A DNA stretch of 64,000 nt from contig CM041776.1 of assembly GCA_023374045.1 (NCBI GenBank), positions 124,401,733 to 124,465,732 of the forward strand, written 5' to 3'. The stretch's first letter is position 1. Each line of letters starts with the position of its first letter. Positions 57,195-64,000 of this stretch are shown piece by piece. The notes under the pieces were generated by a model, which did no database searches, was not told where the DNA came from, and saw only the letters and a list, made by a program, of their open reading frames with translations. The position numbers and the translations under genes were made by a program. This DNA comes from Limonium bicolor. Lineage: Eukaryota > Streptophyta > Magnoliopsida > Caryophyllales > Plumbaginaceae.

Positions 57195-58783
57195 TTGAAC
57201 ATGAGACAAAGAAGGTGGGTTGAGTTTCTAAACGATTATGACATCAATCTACAGTATAAAGAGGGTAAGGCAAATGTGGTAGCTGACACACTGAGTCGCC
57301 GAGCACACTCTCTCCATTCGCTAGTCTCTCATTCTAGCTTGGTTGAAGAGGTGCGGAGTGCTCAGATGTCGGATCAGTATATGTTAGAGATCAGGCAGAA
57401 GCTTATTGATGGCACATTTGAGGGTCAGAGGTACGACTTCCGACTCCACGATGATGACCTGATTAGGCTCAATGGCCGACTGTGTATTTCGAGGAGTAGC
57501 GCTGAATTGAAGGAGCGCATACTGAGTGAATCCCATTGCTCTACGACTTCGATTCACCCCGGAGCTTCAAAGATGTACAAGGGTATGAAACGTTATTTTT
57601 GGTAGGCTGGAATGAAAAAGGATGTAAATGATTATGTATTGAGGTGTCTCACTTGCTAGAAGGTCAAGTTTGAGCACCGACGGCCTGGTGGTATGGTACA
57701 GCCAATGCCAGTGCCTGAGTGGAAGTTCCATGACATTTTTATGGACTTCGTAGTAGGGCTTCCGCCTACAAGGGGATGTCTGAATATAATTTGGGTTGTT
57801 GTTGACCGACTGACCAAGGTGGCTCGATTCATACCGATGAAGGACACTTGGAAAGTGGCAAAACGAGTAGAGCTCTTCGACAGAGAGATTGTAAGACATC
57901 ATGGGGTACCGAAAACAATTGTATCTGATAGGGTACCAGATTCCTTTCGAGGTATTGGAAATCCACGCGGGAAACGCTTGGTACCGAGCTGAATCTAAGT
58001 ACAGCGTTCCACCCACAGACAGATGGTCAGAGTGAGCGCACTATCCAGACACTTGAGGATATGTTACGTGCATGTGCATTTGATTTTCAGACCAGCTGGA
58101 TTGATAAGTTACATCTGATCGAGTTTAGTTACAACAACAGTTACCATGCTTCGATCAAGATGTCTCCTTTCCAGGCTTTGTACGGTAGACTATGCCGCAC
58201 GCCATTATGCTGGGATGAGTCGAGTGAGACGGTCATTATAGGACCAGAGTATCTGGAACAAGTTCAAGTAGAAGTACGCCAAATCCGGGCTAACATGAAG
58301 TCAGCTCAGGATAGGCAGAAATCATACGCCGATGTGCGTAGACGGGACCTGGAGTTCGCCGTGGGCGATAAGGTATTTCTTAGAGTATCCCCCATGAAGG
58401 GAGTATTTCAGTTTTGCCAGAAAGGCAAGTTGAGCCCGAAATATGTGGGGCCTTATGTTGTGACGGAGCGGATCGGCCCGGTAGCTTACAAACTTGATTT
58501 ACCCGCCGAGCTGGGCAAGGTACATGATGTATTTCATGTGTCCTAGTTGAAGAAATATATGTCTCATCCGTCTCATGTGCTTCAGCCAGAAAGGCTAACC
58601 TTAGAGCCGACCATGCGATCAGTGGAGACTCCGGTCCGAATTCTGGACACTAAGACTCGAGACACTCGCCATAAGTCTGTGAGACTGGTGAAGGTCCTCT
58701 GGCCTAACCAGGACGTCGAGGAGGCCACTTGGGAGCTGGAAGATAAGATGAAGGCGAAGTACCCGTCATTGTTTACTTTTTAG
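57195..58783 (+). pseudogene. E pol: integrase and chromodomain, interrupted
   Basis: RNase H end ([27 protein letters not shown]), integrase zinc finger (HPGASKMYKGMKRYF ... LRCLTC), DDE core (MDFVVGLPP; second Asp region near 57925; QSERTIQ near 58028), [20 protein letters not shown]-like [12 protein letters not shown], then chromodomain-like SVETPVRILDTK and VKVLWPNQDVEEATWE to the final TAG at 58783. Stops from substitution: TGG to TAG (57603), CAG to TAG (57657, 58544), shown by comparison with 22081-23742 and 34445-36105. A shift near 57929 damages the second Asp motif. Confidence 0.9.
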
Positions 58784-58839
58784 TATTTGTATGTATAGGG
58801 TACGGGGCGTACCCCTATTTTAAGGGGGGTAGAGCCGTT
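58784..58839 (+). other. Remnant 3' region with tract-like box, true polypurine tract deleted
   Basis: After the pol stop: TTTTAAGGGGGGTAGAGCCG at about 58818-58837, the counterpart of the upstream tract-like box in other units (23777). The following ~230 bases with the hairpin and true tract, and the first ~270 bases of the LTR, are absent. The junction is in GTTTTAATGAGTC at 58838-58845. Confidence 0.8.
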
Positions 58840-61800
58840 TTAATGAGTCTTAAAGCACGTTTTTGAAAAATTATCTTGTAAATGAGTTTTGAATGGCTAA
58901 ATGTCCATCATTACTCTTTAATTAACATGTGTACTACTTAGTATCACATTAGAAAGTCTAAATCAATGGGAAATCAAAAATTTCACAACTATGTGCCTTT
59001 TTAGTGAATAGTAACTAAAATAAGCTAGATTATAACATATGTCAATGTAAGTAATTTAATTGGTCAACAAAGACTAAAATACCCCTTAATATAATATGGG
59101 GGCCGGTTTTCATGGTGGTGAGTCACCACTTATGCTAACCTATTAAGTAAAGAAAAGATGACTACTTAAGTTACTATTTGCTTTAACATATAAATATCTT
59201 TAAAAGCAAACTTCAAACTCATTCTCTCATTCCCTTCATTCCCACTTCTTTACCTTCTTCTTTCTCTCATTTCCGACTTTGCAACAGCACCACCACCATC
59301 ATTCTTCATCTTCAATCACTTGTAATTCCTAGCTCACTTTGCCAAATCAAAAACTAAGACCACCATTCTCTTTGTCTTGTCAATCTCTTTCACTTCATCC
59401 TTTCAAAATTCCAAGAGCCCCACTTCGGTGCCAAGAGGAATCTCCATGGGAGGAGCTTGAGCTCACCTTTTTACATTTTATTGTTCTCCTTTGCTTCAAG
59501 GTAAGGAAACTCAAATTAAAACTCCATTTCCTTCATGTTTGTATGTTGTCCGAAAAACACCATTAATGGTGCTTTTACCTTGCTTGTTCTAGCTTCATTT
59601 GAATCTTCCAAGGGCTTGGTGGAGTCCTCTCTTGCTACATATCCAAACTCTCTTTCAAATACCAAGGTAAAAACAACTATCTTAATGTTTTAAAACAATG
59701 TATAACCTAGGGTTTACAATGAGATGAAGCATAAAGCTTGTATACTCATTTATCATTTGTATAACGTTAGAAGTTGACAAGCAACTAAAGCCTTGCGATT
59801 TTAATCAAGGAAACGAGAAAGAAGTTGTGAGGAAAAGAGGTAAATGTGCTAACCTAATGTAGTTTAAAGTCTTAGGAGAAATGAGCTTATGTTGCTTATT
59901 AAAATGATCTAAGGAGCCAATGGTGAATGACTTAGTAAAATGTTCTCAAGGAGACTAGTAAAAAGGCATATGTGTTGTTGTGTGTATTTGCAGGTCAAAG
60001 GCAAATATATTGTGGGAAATTCAGTGCTTATGGTTTATGCACTTTAAGGGCCTAAGAGCCATGTTATTTAAGGGCCTAAGTGCCAAGCAATTTAAATTAT
60101 GCACTATATTATGATGTAGTGTTAAATGAGTGAAGTTTTGTGTACTAGAATGCTCTTGATGGATCTAAGTGTTCTTGAATGTTTGATGGTGAAAACAATG
60201 TGATTTGGCTTAGTAATGTCTAGGAGAACCATTGTCGAAATTTAGATAATGTATATGAAGTTTTAGGTGTTTAAAATGAGTTTGATGAGTTAGGAAGTGT
60301 TTAGCAGGGTTAAGTGTTCTACTAGGGAAGGAAACATGCATTAAGGTATTCTAAGATGTAAAAAGGACTTAGGCAATGTTTTAGAGGATTTAGAATGCAA
60401 ATGAGTGCTTTGGGATAGTTCAAGATCATGGTGAGATTGTGTTTAGGACTTGTGCAATGTTGGTGAATAAGGAGAAGTGATGTGTTGCATGGAGGAGCTA
60501 TAAACTTGTAGAGATATTCAAGGAGTTGGGTTAGGAAAAAAGATGCTTTGGAGATGATGTTGTAGTGGAGAGAAAACATTTGGGAATAGTGGAAGTTATA
60601 GGTATGAAACACCACATAGAAACTTAGTGAAAAACATTACAAGTGTAAACCTTTTTATAAGAATTTGTGTAATGCTTGAGGAGGAGGATTTTGATGAATG
60701 ATTAAGGAGTTTAATGGAGGTCTTAAGGTGTGTTTGAAGTGCCCAAATAAGGTTAGAACATACTAGGATATATGAGGTGAAGTTTGGAGTTAAATGGGCA
60801 ATTAAAAACAAGGGTCTGGAGCAGACCGACCTTGGGGACCGAACCTGCAAGGTCGGTCGAGCCCAGTTTACCCTGCGAGAAATGGTCTCTGGAATGGACC
60901 GACCTTGGGGACCGGACTTGCAAGGTCGGTCGGGCATGGATTTTTAGTACGGATTGAGTCTCTGGAATAGACCGACCTTGGGACCCGACTTACAAGGTCG
61001 GTCATGCCTAAATCTTTGTACGTAAGTGATTCTCGGGAATCGACCGATCTTGCGACCGGACTTGCCAAGATCGGCCGGGCCTGAGTTTTCAAAGGGGAAA
61101 AACTCTCGGGAATAGACCGACCTTGTGGACCGAACTTGCAAGGTCGGTCGGAGTAGAATTTTTGACGGTAATGTGTTCTGGAATGGACCGACCTTATGTA
61201 AGGTCGGTCGGTAAGGTCGGTCGGACCAAAACTTGAAAAAAAGAAACAAACAAAGTATGGCTTAAGTAGTTAACCCTAGGGGGTATGATGAAGGTAATCA
61301 AGGAAGTGTTGGGGATTAAAACATGTCATATAAGCATGTTAAACACTTAGTAAATTTGAAGTTAAGTAAGTTAATTAACCGACATTGTTAATTATGTATA
61401 GGAGTGGCCTACGGGGAAAATCAATCGAAGCAAGGACCAAGGTATGGTTTTCTTGCAATCTGTTGCCTACCGGTTTACACCGCCTTGTGTGTTGTTTGTT
61501 TTTCTGAGTGTTTATGACGTTATAAGACTTAAATCATGTAATGAGTTTACAGTTGTTCATATTATTGTATTGTTAAGTGTGACTCATACCCCTTGTGTGT
61601 GACTAACAAGACTTAACCACATGCTGTGATTTGTTATCGAGTTCCAACAGTGAACTTTTAACGAGTGTTAACTGGGGGTGAAGAATCCGGTTGTCCGGTC
61701 ACGCGTGTAAGTATAAGAGTAGATATCTGTATCAGATTCGACTCTTATGATGTTAAGATTGTTCTCCTTTATTTGGCGTTCGATCTCCCGCTAGCTTCCT

Positions 61801-62604
61801 CCAAAGCTTACCTATTCGGACTTATGATCGGTTTAGTGGGAACATGTGTTTGTGTGGTGTGTTCGGGTCACAATATCCAAACCATCTGTGACTTAAGTTA
61901 CTCGTTCGACTAACAGAACGGTAATGAGTGTGTGTAACAAGCTTAACATGAGGGTGAACCATTCTCTAGGCTTCTTATGTTGATTAACCTTCTTGGTTTG
62001 TTGTTGTGGGAAGTGTACTCACTATGTATGTGATGTTGTGCTATGCAATATTGTTGATATGCCTTATGTATATGTTATATGTTAAAATGAATGCCATGTT
62101 ATCATGACAATTAGTTGCGCGTATCTCAGTAGCCGATGGGCTGCGCGTTAACCATACCAGCCAAGGGTTGCTGACCCCCTCAGGGGCTCCATATTTTTAC
62201 TACAGGATGAGGATCCAGGAAGCGGAATGGCTATAGTCTCTAGGTTGCAGAAATACTTTTGGTTATTTGGATGTTGAGCCCGGGATGCGCCTGTGCTCCC
62301 GTGGCGTTATATTTTGGTACCGTTTGTGTTACAGTGACGGTCGTTTACAGTTGACAGTGGAGTTCATGTGTACAGTTTACAGTGACGGGTTGTATTAAAT
62401 ACTCGGTATGTTGGTTATGTATATATGGTTGTTATTACCTAATGCTCGGGAGTCTGATCATCAGACCGGTACACTTGTATTTATTCTGCCTAGTTAACCA
62501 CGTGGGTGGTTAACGGCGTTGTAGCACCGAGTCGTTTAGTTATTGTTTAGTTGTCTTTCCGCTGCGATTTCAGTTATTGTTAAGTGATTAGTAGGGGTGT
62601 TACA
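58840..62604 (+). mobile_element. E-family LTR 4: 3' LTR of element E, 5'-truncated
   Basis: Collinear with LTR3 from about 49006 to its end GGGGTGTTACA. It retains TATA box 59189-59196, donor-like CAAGGTAAGG near 59498 and the hairpin cluster at 60822-61225. Where LTR1-3 carry a duplicated GGAATCTCCATGGGAGGAGC segment it has a unique ~130-base stretch (59513-59650), probably the ancestral state. It is followed by AGTACTAAAG of the M internal region, the same insertion point as LTR1 and LTR2. Confidence 0.92.
60822..61225. repeat. GACCGACCTTG/CAAGGTCGGTC hairpin cluster in LTR4
   Basis: Six inverted repeats in the same order as in LTR2 and LTR3, with minor arm damage (GATCGGCCGGG near 61071, GACCTTATGTAAGGTC near 61190). 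Confidence 0.85.
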
Positions 62605-63893
62605 AGTACTAAAGATCTCTCAATGGACACGCGTTATTTTTATATATTCACGGCCTTAATGAGTTGTAGCTTGTCTATCCATTCCCTCTGAAGATCTAAT
62701 GTTCATACTCTTAGCGTTCGCTCAAGTGTCTAAATCGTTCTTTCCAACCGACCTTTGGTATGAGGATGATACTTAATCCGAAACTATTGTTTAGTGCTTA
62801 TTGCGCTTTACAGTTTTATCTCCAACGTCTTAAGACATGTCCTATGTCTGCACTTAATAATTCGTGCTCATTGCACTTCATAATTCTTAATTATTTTCTG
62901 TCTGAAATGAGTTCTCTGATTCTTTTGTGTTGTTGGTTCAACTGAGTTCCTTCTCTTCAACTGTTTGTTGTAGTAGCTGCTCTCGTCTTATCTTGCGTCG
63001 TTGACCGTGGTACGGAGTCGACTACTTCCCGAGTTCCTTACACTACACGTCTAAATGTATGGGGTACCTTACTGGTACATTACTACTTACCCGACAAACT
63101 GATAAATGAGTCTGTCAGGCCTGCAAGCCCCTGTGGGGTGCAGTCGTCCCACATCTTGTTTTAGTAAACTCGTAGTGTCTGTCGCACGTTTAGCTTTTGC
63201 TAAATATGAAGTATTCTGTTGTCGATCTCCTCTTTCATCATTCCATAATAACACTTATTGTTCTTCTTGAACTTAATCACGGGAAATCCATCTATCGTGT
63301 TCTTAGATGTGGCATGGTCTAGCTCCTTTATGTATTTCGTACTGACTCGATCTCTTAGTAACTGAGGTCTCTTTCCACAAAGCCTATTATCTTGTTTCTC
63401 ATGTTTGTTCTACAAGGAATGCACTTCCAGTTCCTTAAGGAATGGTAGAGTGCTTCCTATGAAATCTTACCTCGCATGGTCTAGACTACTGGCATCAATG
63501 CACAGTTCGTATACCATCTTATTCCCTTACTTATATCGGTCTTAGCTCATAGATGTAATTGCTTTTGTGTCAATATTTGACGGCTTATACATGATGGTCG
63601 CTCTACTGCGCACCATGACTTAATCCACTTATATAAGTATTGTCCTCACAACCTCCGCTACCGTGGTAGTTGGCCTTTACTCTATTGCTCATTGATGGTG
63701 CAACTACTTAATCATTTATTCTTACATCTTATCTTATATTCAATCCCTTCTTGGTGTAAACACACTGGGAGTTCTCTAATTCCAGGTGTATGGCGGTTGT
63801 CGTTCCATGTTGTAATATTGTTACCATTTAATATGAAGGTGTTTTGCTTCAATCTCAGGTTCGCAAGTAGGTTAATCTTTCTCACATTCTTCC
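62605..63893 (-). pseudogene. M-family internal region, unit 3, partial
   Basis: Collinear with 27937-29215 and 40332-41610. It stops matching at about 63893 (TTCTTCCA then CTCTTTCATATC in place of TCCCTTACGATG). It contains no intact frame. Confidence 0.75.
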
Positions 63894-64000
63894 ACTCTTT
63901 CATATCACAAGCGTTCTATGCCAAGATCAATGCTTCCACAGAGGATATCCATGACTGCTCAGTCTTGCTGCCTTCCAGAGAGCTGATCAAGTGTAGTAAG
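63894..64000. other. New sequence beyond the array
   Basis: The last ~107 bases do not match the corresponding part of units 1 and 2. Neither strand shows a motif I recognise. It is either the right edge of the array or a further insertion into the M internal region. Confidence 0.5.

Larger units (their letters stand above)
48733..62604 (+). mobile_element. E: near-complete Tekay-type chromovirus with introns and an AlkB exon (13.9 kb)
   Basis: 5' LTR 48733-52667, primer site 52673, Gag in three exons (52887-54347), AlkB exon (54493-55232), PR-RT-RNase H-INT-chromodomain (55410-58783), 3' LTR 58840-62604. The 3' LTR lacks its first ~270 bases, and the final polypurine tract is gone, so this copy cannot complete reverse transcription. 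Stops and frameshifts break every coding segment. Lineage rests on the initiator-tRNA primer site, RT and integrase sequences and the VKVLW...EEATWE chromodomain tail. The left LTR is shared with the truncated pol fragment before it, and the right flank is M internal sequence as in units 1 and 2. Confidence 0.9.
5820..63893. repeat. Tandem array of retrotransposon-derived units of about 12.35 kb
   Basis: Three successive units have the same order and the same internal breakpoints: M LTR (minus), E pol fragment (plus), E LTR, M internal (minus). Unit starts are 5820, 31753 and 44084. After removal of the 13,580 bases due to the nested insertion, unit 1 is about 12.35 kb, and unit 2 is 12.33 kb. 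The M LTR/E pol junction is identical in all three (22081, 34445, 46784), so the units descend from one rearranged ancestor and are not independent insertions. Unit 3 contains an additional E internal region and LTR. Sequence resemblance leaves the array at about 63893. Confidence 0.9.

Overview
The window is plant nuclear DNA (angiosperm; the species cannot be told from the sequence) made almost entirely of nested LTR retrotransposons. I recognise no free-standing host gene. All coding capacity belongs to Ty3/gypsy chromoviruses of Tekay/Del type, recognised from initiator-tRNA-Met primer sites, an INT-chromodomain C-terminus, and LTR ends TGAAATACCCC and GGGGTGTTACA. Two further elements are of Tat/Ogre type, with TGGCGACTC primer sites and hypervariable tandem repeats before the polypurine tract. 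All coordinates and splice frames were worked out by eye, without database searches. Many 1-nt homopolymer differences between copies could be residual assembly errors.

Layout. 1-5151: 3' part of a Tat-like element, with at least five tandem-repeat families, a polypurine tract and an LTR. 5546-5819: an old inverted LTR scrap. 5820-63893: a tandem array with a period of about 12.35 kb and three units. Each unit reads: minus-strand LTR of family M (truncated), plus-strand pol fragment of family E starting inside RNase H, polypurine tract, E LTR of 3.9 kb, then about 3.8 kb of decayed minus-strand M 5' internal region, then the next M LTR. The first M LTR is split by a 13.6-kb non-autonomous Tat-like element (6675-20249) flanked by the 5-bp duplication ATGAG; it has a 6.9-kb 5' LTR and no coding region. 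Unit 3 carries, in addition, an almost complete E element (48733-62604).

The notable system is inside E. Its gag is split by two short GT-AG introns, and a third donor at the end of the Gag zinc-knuckle exon (after 54347) is in frame with two acceptors. One leads to an exon at 54493-55232 encoding an AlkB-type Fe(II)/2-oxoglutarate dioxygenase of the plant ALKBH1-like kind, with its own stop codon. The other leads to the protease-RT-RNase H-integrase exon at 55410. Unspliced RNA stops at once after Gag. The element therefore appears built to make Gag, Gag-AlkB (a nucleic-acid demethylase fused to Gag) or Gag-Pol by alternative splicing. This copy is inactivated by premature stops, several of them provable CAG-to-TAG changes, and by frameshifts.

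The array is best explained by insertion of E into M, a deletion fusing the M LTR to E pol, unequal crossing-over between M LTRs, and a later crossover in an E LTR that joined a truncated unit to a full-length E. The mosaic LTR at 48733-52667 records that last crossover.
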